DNA from: Calamus simplicifolius
Taxonomy: Eukaryota > Streptophyta > Magnoliopsida > Arecales > Arecaceae
Direction of reading: 5' to 3'
NCBI GenBank assembly: GCA_900491605.1
Contig: UESW01004632.1
Coordinates: 597,682 to 661,681 of the forward strand
Length of the DNA: 64,000 nt
The notes under the pieces are model-generated. The model searched no databases, was not told the DNA's origin, and saw nothing but the letters and a program-made list of their open reading frames with translations. Positions 24,601-34,990 of this stretch are shown in pieces (the stretch's first letter is position 1; each line of letters opens with the position of its first letter). Position numbers and translations under genes: made by a program.

Positions 24601-25671
24601 ATAGTATGCATTTTCTATGCAACTTTAGAGGTTCCATCTAGTATTCTTGTTACACAGATCTTCTAAAGGCAATGAAACACAAGCATGCTTGATCTTCTAA
24701 CATAATTCTGAGATTGAGCATTAACGGTGCAATCAAGCCCGATTTTTTTTTCAAGTAATAGCACTGACAGTTTATCTGAATAATGTAAAATTGGAGATTG
24801 TATAAAGATATAAACATGTTTGGTACCTTTTAGGAAGGCTAGACTTGGTCTTTCTGAGTAATAAAGCATGCAAGATGTCAGTTAAATGGTTTTTGCCTAG
24901 TGCTTCATGGGGGATCTATTTTGTTCCACAGGCAGAAGTTTCTCAAAGGTTGAGCTATGCAAAGGAAGCTTCCAGTAAACCAGTTGCACTGCACAGTCAT
25001 GAGGATCTTGCCAGGAAACTTCAGGTGCATTTCAAATATAGAATTTCATTAATTAACTAACAATATTTGTATGGTTATACCTTGCATCATTTTCTCCTTG
25101 GACATATCGAAAACAAAGCTAGAAGTGAGACAGAATTAGCATGTTTGTAGCTTTTTACTTTTCTCTCTCCTATAACACTGAAGTGGTGAAACATTTTTGG
25201 TGCACATTAATAATCTTTGACGTTTTGATGGGTTTCACCAGGAGGAAATGGACAAAAACCGCAAGTCATCTTCAAGTATGTATATAACTAGTGACAGCTT
25301 TAATGCTTTTATGTTCTATTTATGCATTTTGCACCCAGTGTAACAGTTAGTTATTTTGTAGGTTCGAAGTTCTCTGATGGTTCTGGGAGGCGGATGAGGG
25401 AAGTTGCATGTCCCACCTGCACGGTCCATCTTCAGGTCAAACTCCCAGGCCCTAGTCATTTCCTGTATACGAGTCTTTTTCTTGTCCAACACCTTGCCCA
25501 ACAAAATCTGTTTTCTCAATCTCTTAGTTATTTGGTGTACTTCATCCACATTCTTTTAGGCATTCTCATGTGAAACAAGTTGTTGATTTGCAGGTGCAAG
25601 TTCCAGCCTCAGGTTCTGAAACAATAGAATGTGGTGTCTGTCAACACCCCTTCCTAGTTAGTGCTCAATGA
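9611..25671 (+). CDS. FREE1: FREE1/FYVE1, FYVE-domain ESCRT component (10 exons, 601 aa)
   Basis: Exons: 9611-10591, 17455-17541, 17651-17782, 19398-19547, 22847-22912, 23013-23123, 24932-25024, 25242-25275, 25362-25435, 25594-25671. All introns are GT-AG and phases join to 601 codons plus TGA. Residues 1 to about 200 are a disordered Pro/Ser/Tyr-rich region with a PSAP motif at 79-82, the kind that binds the UEV domain of VPS23/TSG101. The FYVE finger spans about 450-509: WxxD (W450, D453), RRHHCR (471-476) and eight cysteines (459, 462, 475, 478, 483, 486, 505, 508). Two further CxxC pairs follow (568/571, 589/592). In Arabidopsis, FREE1 binds PI3P on late endosomes and ubiquitinated cargo, sorts membrane proteins into multivesicular bodies, and acts in vacuole biogenesis, autophagy and ABA signalling. 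The chosen ATG is the first in a long GC-rich exon. Intron 1 (6863 bp) is very long and holds a LINE. No damage is seen. Confidence 0.96.
10847..12354 (-). mobile_element. 5'-truncated RTE-type LINE in FREE1 intron 1
   Basis: The sequence parallels the 3' half of the RTE LINE at 56281-59319 in the same orientation, including the CAACT-rich tail and the reverse-transcriptase region, with many stops. A direct repeat TGCGTGATTAGTTT flanks it (10833-10846 and 12355-12368), a 14-bp target duplication. 5' truncation plus target duplication is the mark of target-primed reverse transcription. It is antisense to FREE1. Confidence 0.88.
12369..17454. other. Remainder of FREE1 intron 1
   Basis: Intronic sequence with only chance open frames. 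I recognise no gene, RNA or transposon in it. The 3' end carries a pyrimidine tract and the acceptor TTTCAG used by exon 2. Confidence 0.6.
19688..19861. repeat. Tandem duplication, 92-bp period, FREE1 intron 4
   Basis: Two head-to-tail copies start CTTTATAATTTAT at 19688 and 19780. Both share a CCACCACCACCCTG block, a GTAAAGGGGG block and AGAAAATGCAATCACTT. Confidence 0.9.
20783..21105. repeat. Tandem duplication, about 182-bp period, FREE1 intron 4
   Basis: Copies start AACTGTCACATGTTTT at 20783 and 20965. Both contain AACCATGGGAAGA, GTTATACAATTGTT and TGCATTTGGCAA. The second copy lacks an internal block of roughly 40 bp. Confidence 0.85.
21141..21300. repeat. Tandem duplication, 85-bp period, FREE1 intron 4
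   Basis: Two near-identical copies start TTTCTGCAGTAGTGTATTT at 21141 and 21226 and end GAAGGTTAACTGGTAAA. Confidence 0.9.
22366..22490 (-). mobile_element. Short RTE/SINE 3'-end fragment in FREE1 intron 4
   Basis: A CAACAACAA/GACGACGAC tail is followed by AGCCTTAATCACAAATTAA and GGGGTTGGCTACATGA, the layout of the 3' ends of plant RTE LINEs and the SINEs that share them. The block GGCTACATGA recurs, slightly changed, in the LINEs at 10.9 kb and 56.3 kb. No coding sequence. Confidence 0.6.
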
Positions 25672-26439
25672 TCTTCCGATTTCATCAAATCATGATTATG
25701 CATAGACTGAGCTTTGCTAAATTTTCTATTTCCCAAGTAATAAGCTTGGTTATTGGTTTTGTAAATTCTCTCATGGTCTTTATTGCAAGTTATTTTGTAT
25801 ATGGATCCTCCTTGGGCTTACATATTTGGGAACATCAAGTGTGTTAACTGGTTGTTATGTGAAGTTGCATGCTTGAAGTAGCATGCTCATATGAAATGAC
25901 TAACTGGTCTGATTTGTTTATGTTTGCCATATTTGGCATTAGAAATTTACTTGATGAACTATTTGGATATGCTTTGTTTCCTTCGTATTGATCCTAAGTT
26001 TGTTTCTTGCTGTGTATGAATGAGGTTTGGCACGTTTCTCCACTCCTTGTCCATGGAAATGTTTGCCAGTTGTGGATCTATAACAATCTTTGCATAACTG
26101 TGCTTGGCTCCTCCTTGTGGACTGTATCCTGAGGGTTTAAGGTTTCTATTTTTTTGTCCTTTTTTTTTTAAAAAAATGTGCTTATTATTAGTTATCGTAT
26201 CATTTTATATTTACTTTTTTGAGTCATTAGTGTTGCATGAACATATTCCGTAACTCAGTCCGAGCTTTCATGCCTCCAAGATTTTCCTTTTACTTGGCTT
26301 TTTTTACTAAAACAATGTTTAATGGATGAATGGTGGCGAGGGAAACCTTTATCGTGAAAGCTCGACTCCTGGTATCATATGAATTTTTCTTCGCAGGGTT
26401 TCTTTGATTCTACGAGGGAAAACATGGGAGACCTTTTTC
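25672..26439. other. FREE1 3' flank
   Basis: This should hold the FREE1 3' UTR and intergenic DNA. No gene is recognised. Its last 70-100 bases may show faint similarity to the outer edge of the right foldback arm. Confidence 0.5.
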
Positions 26440-26891
26440 AAACAGGTGTCGATTAATACCAGTTTAACGTAATGGATGCGGGAGGAAAAGTTTTTACGGA
26501 ATTGATGCCAAAGAAAAAAGCGATCACTTAAAAAGCGCAAGTGGAGCTTTTTTCATTCATCATAGCATATAAAAAACGTCATTTAAAATAATATTTTTTT
26601 AAATTTATTGTGGCATATAAAAAGCATCATTTCTTCACGTAGTCTGGGAAAATGAGAAAAAAAGGGACTGCATGAAAATGAGAAAAAAAAAGAAAAAGTT
26701 TTTGTACATCATCTTCGGTGCAGTAAATCTTATGTGAGTTGCATCATTTTTTTTCATTGGTTCACATGGATCCCACGTGGCCTGACACGACGGAATAGAA
26801 TAGCAGGGATATAATGTTACTTTTAATAGTATATCTATTAAAAGTTGTTCAGCCTTTCACCATCGCTGTGTAGACGAAAATACTCTTTCCT

Positions 26892-27125
26892 TTAACCTAC
26901 TTCAATCCGCCATCTTATCGGAAGAGATGAATGGATCATCGAAGTGAGGATACTAAAGACGTCGAGGGCATAGATGGCGTCTTCGGCGTGAGAATCCTCC
27001 GAGCGAGCAATCCTCTCTTTCTTCGCGTGGACCACCGGGTTCGCGTTGATCAACCATAGCATCATCTCTTCCCTGTCAACTTCCCTTCCCCTCCCTCTCT
27101 CGCTTGCTTCTTCCACCACAGTCAA
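26892..27125 (-). pseudogene. Captured AE7-like (MIP18 family) fragment, left arm
   Basis: An open frame in the left arm encodes LINANPVVHAKKERIAR and then an acidic stretch ending in EDAIYALDVF. This is the layout of the N-terminus of plant AE7-like proteins of the MIP18/CIAO2 family, which help deliver Fe-S clusters to cytosolic and nuclear proteins. The conserved domain that should follow (with DPEHP and the reactive Cys) is absent, and the frame runs into unrelated sequence. It is therefore only a first-exon fragment. The homology call rests on recognition of the NANP..KKER pattern, not on a search. Confidence 0.65.
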
Positions 27126-28250
27126 AGCTTACCTTAAGACAAAGCATCATTTCAAAACCCACGACACCCATGACACCCTAGTTAGAAACCCACGACACCC
27201 TAGTTCATAACCCACGACACTCTAGTTCAAACCTTAAGACAAAGCATCAGTTTAAACCCATGACACCCTAGTTGGAAACCCACGACACCCTAATTCAAAA
27301 CCTTAAGACAAAGAATCAGTTCAAACCCACGATACCCTAGTTCATAACCCACGACACCCTAATTCAAAACCTTAAGACAAAACATCAATTTAAACCCACG
27401 ACACCCTAGTTCATAACCCACGACACCCTAGTTCAAAACCTTAAGACAAGACATCAGTTCAAGACACTCTAGTTCATAACCACCCTAGTTCAAACCTTAA
27501 GACAAAGCATCAGTTCAAACCCACGACACCCTAGTTGGAAACCCACGACACCCTAGTTCATAACCCACGACACCCTAGTTCAAAACCTTAAGACAGCATT
27601 AGTTTAAACCCATGACACCCTAGTTGGAAACCCACGATACCCTAGTTCATAACCCACGACACCCTAATTCAAAACCTTAAGACAAAGCATCAGTTCAAAC
27701 CCACGACACCCTAGTTCATAACCCACGACACCCTAGTTCAAAACCTTAAGACAAAGCATCAGTACCCACGACACCCTAGTTGGAAACCCACGACACCCTA
27801 GTTCATAACCCACGACACCCTAGTTCAAAACCTTAAGACAAGGCATCAGTTCAAAACCCACGACACCCTAGTTCATAACCCCGACACCCTAGTTCAAAAC
27901 CTTAAGACAAAGCATCAGTTCAAACCCACGGCACCCTAGTTGGAAACCCACGACACCCTAGTTCATAACCCACGACACCCTAGTTCAAAACCTTAAGACA
28001 AAGCATCGGTTCAAAACACGACACCCTAGTTCCACGACACCCTAGTTCATAACCCACGACACCCTAATTCAAAACCTTAAGACAAAGCATCAGTTCAAAC
28101 CCACGACACCCTAGTTGGAAACCCACGACACCCTAGTTCATAACCCACGACACCCTAGTTCAAACCTTAAGAGAAAGTATCAGTTCAAAACCCACGATAC
28201 CCTAGTTTATAACCCACGACACCCTAGTTCAAAACCTTTCATCTCTTAAG
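27126..28250. repeat. Left-arm array: 22-bp monomers in 91-bp units
   Basis: The basic monomer is CCCACGACACCCTAGTT plus 5 variable bases (GGAAA, CATAA, CAAAA). Typically three monomers are followed by CCTTAAGACAAAGCATCAG and TTCAAA, giving about 91 bp. Units with two monomers (about 69 bp) also occur. There are several dozen monomers by eye. Variants (GATACC, GGCACC, TCTAGTT) are scattered rather than clustered. Confidence 0.93.
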
Positions 28251-29059
28251 GTTCAAAACCTTTCATTAGACATGGACGGATTAAATCCATGTTGAATCTG
28301 CGTGAATTCTATTTTGAATACGATGAAGGAGCCTGGCTGCCAGCTTGAACTCTGGAGTCCCTTTTCATCGCGTAAAGTCTGTTTGGTTAACGCCCGCTTC
28401 AAATGGAGTTCATTGCCACCTCATCACTCCACGTCTTCATGCGTCAACATGCAAGGCCTCTGTACCACTAGATTCCTTCACGTCTAGCTATTTATGTATA
28501 GAATACTTGGAAGATGTCGTCTTGGTGTTTGATTTTACGTAATACCATATGCTGCAGGTGCTCCCACCATCATTGTTAACTAAAGAGGGGAACGATAAGA
28601 ACTAGCCAAGAATCACTCGGCTAGGTGGTTTTGATTCAGCTGGGAGTTATCTGGACGCTGGGTTCAGGTTGGTGGCTTCTTTGAGTTCTGGGTAGTGCTT
28701 TGATTCTTGGATGAATCAGTGCAAGAGGTGGTGCAGTGCTGAAGCTTATCAAGCTGGTGCAGACCAAGAAGTTTGGTGGATCTTGCTATAGATTGGGTGA
28801 ATTTGCTGCAGGCCGAGCGATTTGGTTGCGGAGTGAAGGCATTGGTTGCAGGTGACTTGGTGCGCAGGCCAAGTAGATTGAGGCTGGCCGAGGGTGTGCT
28901 GAGTTGCTGTGAAGAGCCAATATTCAGTCAAGACCGAAGTTCTTGTAAAGCTGGATGGATTCTTGATCTTCTTGAGGAGAAGATTCAAGGCTTCTAGGCA
29001 ATAGCCGGGCTGAATCAAGTGCTGGTTGAGCCGGGTGCAAGAAGATCAAGCTAGTTGGG
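28251..29059. other. Unique loop of the foldback element
   Basis: About 0.8 kb between the arms with no inverted partner. It contains chance open frames of 60-90 codons on both strands (such as 28302-28487 and 28749-29018) with no motif I know. GC content is higher than in the flanking intergenic DNA. It may be captured DNA or the decayed core of the parent transposon. Confidence 0.6.
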
Positions 29060-30285
29060 CGTCGTGGGTTTTGAACTGATGCTGTGTCTTAAGGTTTTGA
29101 ACTAGGGTGTCATGGGTTATGAACTAGGGTATCGTGGGTTTCCAACTAGGGTGTCGTGGGTTTGAACTGATGCTTTGTCTTAAGGTTTTGAACTAGGGTG
29201 TCGTGGGTTATGAACTAGGGTGTCGTGGGTTTCCAACTAGAGTGTCGTGGGTTTGAACTGATGCTTTGTCTTAAGGTTTTGAACTAGGGTGTCGTGGGTT
29301 ATGAACTAGGGTGTCGTGGGTTTCCAACTAGGGTGTCGTGGGTTTGAACTGATGCTTTGTCTTAAGGTTTTGAACTAGGGTGTCGTGGGTTTTGAACTGA
29401 TGCTTTGTCTTAAGGTTTTGAACTAGGGTGTCGTGGGTTTCCAACTAGGGTGTCGTGGGTTTAAACTAATGCTTTGACTTAAGGTTTTGAACTAGGGTGT
29501 CGTGGGTTATGAACTAGGGTGTCGTGGGTTTCCAACTAGGGTGTCGTGGGTTTGAACTGATGCTTTGTCTTAAGGTTTTGAACTAGGGTGTCGTGGGTTA
29601 TGAACTAGGGCATCGTGAGTTTCTAACTAGGGTGTCGTGGGTTTAAACTGATGCTTTGTCTTAAGGTTTTGAACTAGGGTGTCGTGGGTTATGAACTAGG
29701 GTGTCATGGGTTTCCAACTAGGGTGTCGTGGGTTTGAACTGATGCTTTGTCTTAAGGTTTTGAACTAGGATGTCGTGGGTTATGAACTAGGATGTCGTGG
29801 GTTTTCAACTAGGGTGTCGTGGGTTTGAACTGATGCTTTTTCTTAAGGTTATGAACTAGGGTGTTGTGGGTTATGAACTAGGGTGTCGTGGGTTTCCAAC
29901 TAGGGTGTCGTTGGTTTTGAACTGATGCTTTGTCTTAAGGTTTTGAACTAGGGTGTCGTGGGTTATGAATTAGGGTGTCGTGGGTTTCCAACTGATGCTT
30001 TGTCGGTTTTGAACTAGGGTGTCATGGGTTATGAACTAGGGTGTCGTGGTTTTGAACTGATGCTTTGTCTTAAGGTTTGAACTAGGGTGTCGTGGGTTAT
30101 GAACTAGGGTGTCATGGGTTTTGAACTGATGCTTTGTCTTAAGGTTTTGAACTAGGGTGTCGTGGGTTATGAACTAGGGTGTCGTGAGTTTCCAACTAGG
30201 GTGTCGTGGGTTTGAACTGATACTTTGTCTTAAGGTTTTGAAATAGGGTATCGTGGGTTTGAACTGATGCTTTGTCTTAAGGTGA
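29060..30285. repeat. Right-arm array, inverted copy of the left array
   Basis: The same 22-bp monomer in reverse complement (AACTAGGGTGTCGTGGG plus a variable spacer), with the linker CTGATGCTTTGTCTTAAGG. Unit order varies and some units are shortened, so the arms are homologous but not mirror-perfect. Confidence 0.93.
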
Positions 30286-30288
30286 GCT

Positions 30289-30474
30289 TTGACTGTGGTG
30301 GAAGAAGCAAGCAAGAGAGGGAGGGGGAAGGGAAGTTGGCAGGGAAGAGATGATGCTAGGGCTGATCAACGCGAACCCGGTGGTCCACGAAGGAGAGGGT
30401 TGCTTGCCCAGAGGATTCCCACGCCGAAGACGCCGTCTATACCCTCGACGTCTTTGGTATCCTCACTCCGATGA
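30289..30474 (+). pseudogene. Captured AE7-like (MIP18 family) fragment, right arm
   Basis: The inverted counterpart of the left-arm fragment. One frame reads MMLGLINANPVVHE, then is shifted. The acidic part EDSHAEDAVYTLDVFGILT is readable one frame over. The KKER stretch kept by the left arm is lost here, while the Gly-Leu-Ile start is kept better. The two copies have therefore decayed separately since duplication. Confidence 0.65.
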
Positions 30475-30895
30475 TCCATTAATCTCTTCCGATAAGATGG
30501 CGGATTGAAGTAGATTGAAGGGAAAGGGCATTTTCGTCTGCACACTAATGGTGAAAGGCTGAATGACTTTTAATGGATGTACTATCAAAAAGTAACATTA
30601 TCTCCCTGCTATTCTGTCCCATCGTGTCAGGCCACATTGGATCCATGTGGATCAATGAAAAAAAATAGTGCAGTCCACGTAGAATTTGCTGCACCGAAAC
30701 GATGTACAAAGATTTTTCTTAAAAAAAAAAAAAAGCTTCTTAAAAGTGCTACTTTTAAATGAAGTTTTTACTTGTCATGATGGATAAGAAAAGCGCTTCT
30801 TAAGGCGGTGCTTTTTCTTTTAATATCAATCCCGTAAAAACTTTTTTTCTTGCACTCATTACGTAAAACTGGTGTCAAACATTGTCCATCTATGT

Positions 30896-33536
30896 TCATG
30901 TGAATTCTTTTTTTAGTGTTTGGTGATTTATGATACAGGTGCAAAAGAGATGCTAGCCGGTGGGCATTCGTAAGCATATATCCCATCTGTTAAGTCCGAG
31001 ATGTTGGGTTTTGAATTTTTGCTTAGGATTTATGAAAATGCTCCTCATGAAGTCCTGCCACTGATCCGTGTCTTTGAATTCAGTTTGCGTTTATTCGTCT
31101 CTCTGAAATTCGGCCATCCTTTCTCATGCTTGAGTGCGCACGCGCATGGAAATGTCACGGTTGCATGCCATTGTGAGTAGATGCATCCCATGGTTGTAAG
31201 TTCACAGCCAATGTGAGTTGCAATTTTCCTTGAGTCAAAGCTCATAGCAGCTGCTATTGTTGCAGCTTCTTTGTGTCATGCCACAGCCATTTCCAAAGAC
31301 AAGAAGCTTCAGGCTATACGTGATGAAAAAGTTTTGCACCATTTTTTTTAATGCAATAAGCATATAATAACTTTACATATATTTATTGGGGCCTTGATAC
31401 GTGTGACCTATTTTAAGCTGACTGAAACTTGTCCATTCAGAGGGTGGCTGGTTCTTCTTTATTTTTTGACGGTGGTTCTGCTGTATGCTATTTTGTCGTT
31501 TCTCAAGCTGAAAGCGGATCAGAGACGAGTAAATTCATATTTCTTTTAATGAATATGGTTAAAAAATACTAAGTAGATGTCAAAATCAGCGTTCGATCAT
31601 ACAAATATAAATAGAATATCAGGTGTATTGATACTAGTGATATCTATATTTTCTTTATTTGAATATAGATATAAGTTGACATTAATTCATGTTAAAAATT
31701 AATATAAAAGATGAGAACAAATTCTATTAGTAATACTTTGATTGTTTTTATGAAACTTACCGTCGACAAACTCTAACAAATGCAATTAGGTTTTATTAAT
31801 AGTAAAAAAAAAAAATATATCTAAAAATATATATAAAATGTATTAAAAATTTTTTTATATTAAATATCTTCATTGCAGTTTGAATAAAAATAATCATGAA
31901 TTATTTATTTTTAGAACGTGTATGCGTGTGTTACTTTAAACAGTTTCATCGTGCTTCTTTATTTAACCCATGACTGTTTTTTCATAAAAAATATTATGAT
32001 AACATGTTATGTGGGAAATATTAACGGCCTTGAAGAGCTCTGTAATATATATATATATATAGCATAACTGAAATATTAGAGATAGGGACTGCAGGTATTT
32101 TCATATTTTTATTCATCAAAAAAATTTATATACCTATTAAACATTTATAAGCTTTTTTTTTAATTTTCATACATTAATATAAATGTATTAAAGATGAGCT
32201 TAGCTGGTAGGAGACAGCCGTTTCAAATGTGACTGATTGATGTGATGCGCATTAGATGAAAGAGTCACAAAGATGAGGAAATGGTGCTTGGAATTAAAAG
32301 CTTCTCCACGTGGTACTGGCCCCTTTAAGTCTGTTTACAGACACAGACATCCAACCACCCTCAAACCCCTCTTCTTTCCATTGATTTCTGTTCAAGCTTT
32401 TTATTTTTCTTAAACAAAATTTTAAATCTCTAATTTATTAATTCTACATTGAACATCTAATTCAAGTAGAATAGTACTTACATATTGAAGTCAAAGAAAT
32501 TTCAAGGCTAGTTAGATCTTGTGGATTTTTTATTAATTTTTTTCAAAGATGATTTTAATAGGTGTTTTATTTGATTTGATTTTGAATTTGATTTCAGGCT
32601 AACTTGCACATTGTATGCGGACATCTTGTTGGATCAGAATAATCCAATGAATACTCTCACAGTTGTTGCTTAAATATGATTTCGACTAGCATATGTTCTC
32701 ATTTAATTTAAATTTAAATTTGATTTTGACCTGGCTCATGTTGGTATACATTGCCAAGCTTTTATTAATACAATCAGAGACATATCATGCTTTGCATGAT
32801 CTGTCAACAGTATCCAACATAGTACAAGAAGACGAGTATAATTGATGCTACCATCCTAACCACACCTATACATCTTCCTTGATCTTCAATGGCTTGAACT
32901 GCTAGCAAGGTTAGTTAAGGTGACTTCAACAATGGCTTTAAATTTGAAGGCACCACCAATGGCAGATCTGGCAAAGTTTCCAACCTAGATGGTGAAACCT
33001 TGGCTCTCCTGCCTTTTACCCAGCAAAAGATGCTGGAGCTTTGCACCTGCCATTGCTTGTTAAACTACGTACGTGAACCCTGTCTTTATGTGCATTTGAT
33101 GAAAGACACAGACAAGGCGAGTTGCTGTTATGTAAAGAATTCACCACCATGATGTTAAACTGCCACATTTTCCTATAAACTTAAATTATAAAAAAATAAA
33201 AAAAAACATCAAGCTGCAAGGTTTTATTTGAGAGAACTTGGTGAGGGCTGTGTGCTCTTTCTGCGGTGCTTCTGGCCATGGATGGCACTGCAAATAAAGA
33301 AAAATTATATTGAAATGATATAAAGAGTTGAAGGCATTTGAATGGAGTTTTGAATGGATGAGATTGAAGCTTAATTTTCAGTAAAAGTTATAAAAAAAAT
33401 GCACTCCAATTGAACTCAGGATCTATTTTTCTTCTTCCTTGAAGAAATAACTATTAATCTCATCTTCAATTTTTAAACTTGCCATGTTACCTAGCTCCAA
33501 ATGGATAACTAGTTTCAAGAAACTTAGGTAGCACAT

Positions 33537-33540
<4 letters not shown>
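30896..33540. other. Intergenic, no gene recognised
   Basis: AT-rich with no convincing gene. A less AT-rich block at about 32850-33065 gives short readable stretches on both strands (for example minus-strand MAGAKLQHLLLGKRQE) broken by stops. I do not recognise it; it may be a non-coding transcript or gene debris. Confidence 0.45.

Positions 33541-33584
<44 letters not shown>
33541..33584. repeat. (TC)22 microsatellite
   Basis: Uninterrupted TC dinucleotide run followed by an A-rich stretch. Confidence 0.97.
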
Positions 33585-33587
<3 letters not shown>

Positions 33588-34013
33588 AAAAATGAAGAAG
33601 TTAGAAACTTCTAATTATAATATCAACACACACACAGATATGAGAGTATAAAGAAGAGCAAGAGGAATGGAAGGGAAGCGATGGGAGAAAAGGGAAGTTG
33701 GAAATGAAGTAATCTAATTACAAGTAGGGCTTGTAGAAGTAAGTTGTGGTTCTATAGAATAGTATTGAAAGAGTAGAGATTTTTTCACTCCTGAAAGGCA
33801 TAAAGAGCCCCATAGATGAGGTAGAGAATCTCTTTCGAAGAAAAACTTTGGAGTTTCTTTCAATTCATATTCACTGATAAATTGCACTAACTAATTGATC
33901 TCATGCTCTTCTAAGGCTTGATTGGATATTCCTTCTTCTCCAATTGGGCATAACTCCATGAAAGCTGAAGGTCATCTTCAAAGGCTTAATCTATTTTTTA
34001 TAGAAAGCCATAC

Positions 34014-34990
34014 CTTTTTTTTTTTATGAAACAACAATTTAAAAATAACTGATCGGCTAATTTGAAGGAAGTACAATATCCACAGCTCATCAACCATCCC
34101 TTCTTAACTAAAAATCACCTTGTCGAACGGCCGTATTAGCCCCATCTTTGATAAACTTATAAAAGTGGACTGAAATTTTTTTAAGATTGATTGGTTTCCA
34201 CATTGGAATATTTGCCATTCTTCAGGTTTTAAAGGTGCCACCAAATTTACAAAAGAGTAACATAGATAAGTGTCTTCACTTGATAAAGGCTCTTAAAACA
34301 TTATACACCAAGAGAGAGAATGCCAATTTCATTGAGAAGCTACAGAGCAATTTCTTCTATCGACATTATGCGGTAGACTGCTAGATAAAGATGCTAAACG
34401 AATTGGTCATAGCTATGAGTCTTTCCAAAATCTTATATTTTGCTCATTTTTCGGCTTAAAGGATGAGCAATTCTAAAAGGCTTCCTATTTTTGACTTATT
34501 GCTTTCAAAGTTGAATATGGATATATACTAAAGAGCAGCAAACTCAGCATCCCCATTCTTCCTCTAAAATAGTAGAGATTCTCCATTTGCTTCCTCCAGG
34601 TGGCTTCAAGCCCTTTTATCAGCTTCCATGCTCACTTAGCTAAAAGAGCAGAGTTAAGAGTCTTGATGTTTTTGATTCCCAAACTTCTTCTTTTTGATCT
34701 TGACAAATAATATTCCAATTCATTATAGTTGAAACCATTGAAATCATTTACTCTCTATTTCCCTTTCCAAAAAAATGCCCTTTAACCTAACAATTCTATA
34801 AATAACCTAATTTGGTCATTTGAATATGGACATATGATATGTAGGAAGGACAGGGAGAATATCATCAACTATACTAATCCTTCTCTTATAGACAGAAATT
34901 TATCTTTCCAAAATGTTTGCTTACCATAATACCAGGCATCTGTGCATCTAAATTACTCATCATGATTTCTTAATAGCATCAAGATTTTCA
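34014..34990 (-). mobile_element. L1-type LINE remnant (C-terminal RT region)
   Basis: A T12 run at the left end (poly-A tail on the minus strand) is followed leftward to rightward by decayed minus-strand coding sequence. The readable peptide RSLGIKNIKTLNSALLAK, an in-frame stop, then AWKLIKGLEATWRK, matches the GLGI(K/R)...N.ALL.KW pattern found after the reverse transcriptase in plant L1 elements. Numerous stops; no complete domain. Confidence 0.72.

Larger units (their letters stand above)
26440..30895. mobile_element. Giant foldback element with long inverted arms
   Basis: 26440-28250 and 29060-30895 are inverted repeats of each other over about 1.8 kb, around a loop of about 0.8 kb. Matching landmarks from the outside in are: an ACCAG/ACGTAATG block (left about 26458, right about 30865); AGTTTTTACGG; a block around GGATCC near the CACGTGGCCTGACAC motif; CAATCCGCCATCTTATCGG; a captured gene fragment; and a tandem array. 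No transposase is present. Foldback elements with tandemly repeated arms are known in plants and animals (for example Arabidopsis FARE, Drosophila FB and Galileo); several plant ones derive from Mutator-like transposons. Assignment to that class is inference, since no 9-bp target duplication could be confirmed. Confidence 0.85.

Noticed and set aside
27126..30285. Regularly spaced repeats as a possible CRISPR-like array or centromeric satellite
   Set aside because: The spacers are themselves repeats of the same monomer, the context is a plant genome, and the two arrays are inverted parts of one foldback.
26257..31000. AGTCCGAG at 26257-26264 and 30993-31000 as a target duplication of the foldback
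   Set aside because: Only 8 bp, and the sequences just inside do not form clear inverted termini. It may be chance; other copies are needed.
32850..33065. Possible small gene on either strand
   Set aside because: Readable stretches are broken by stops and match no family I know, so I list it only as unexplained.
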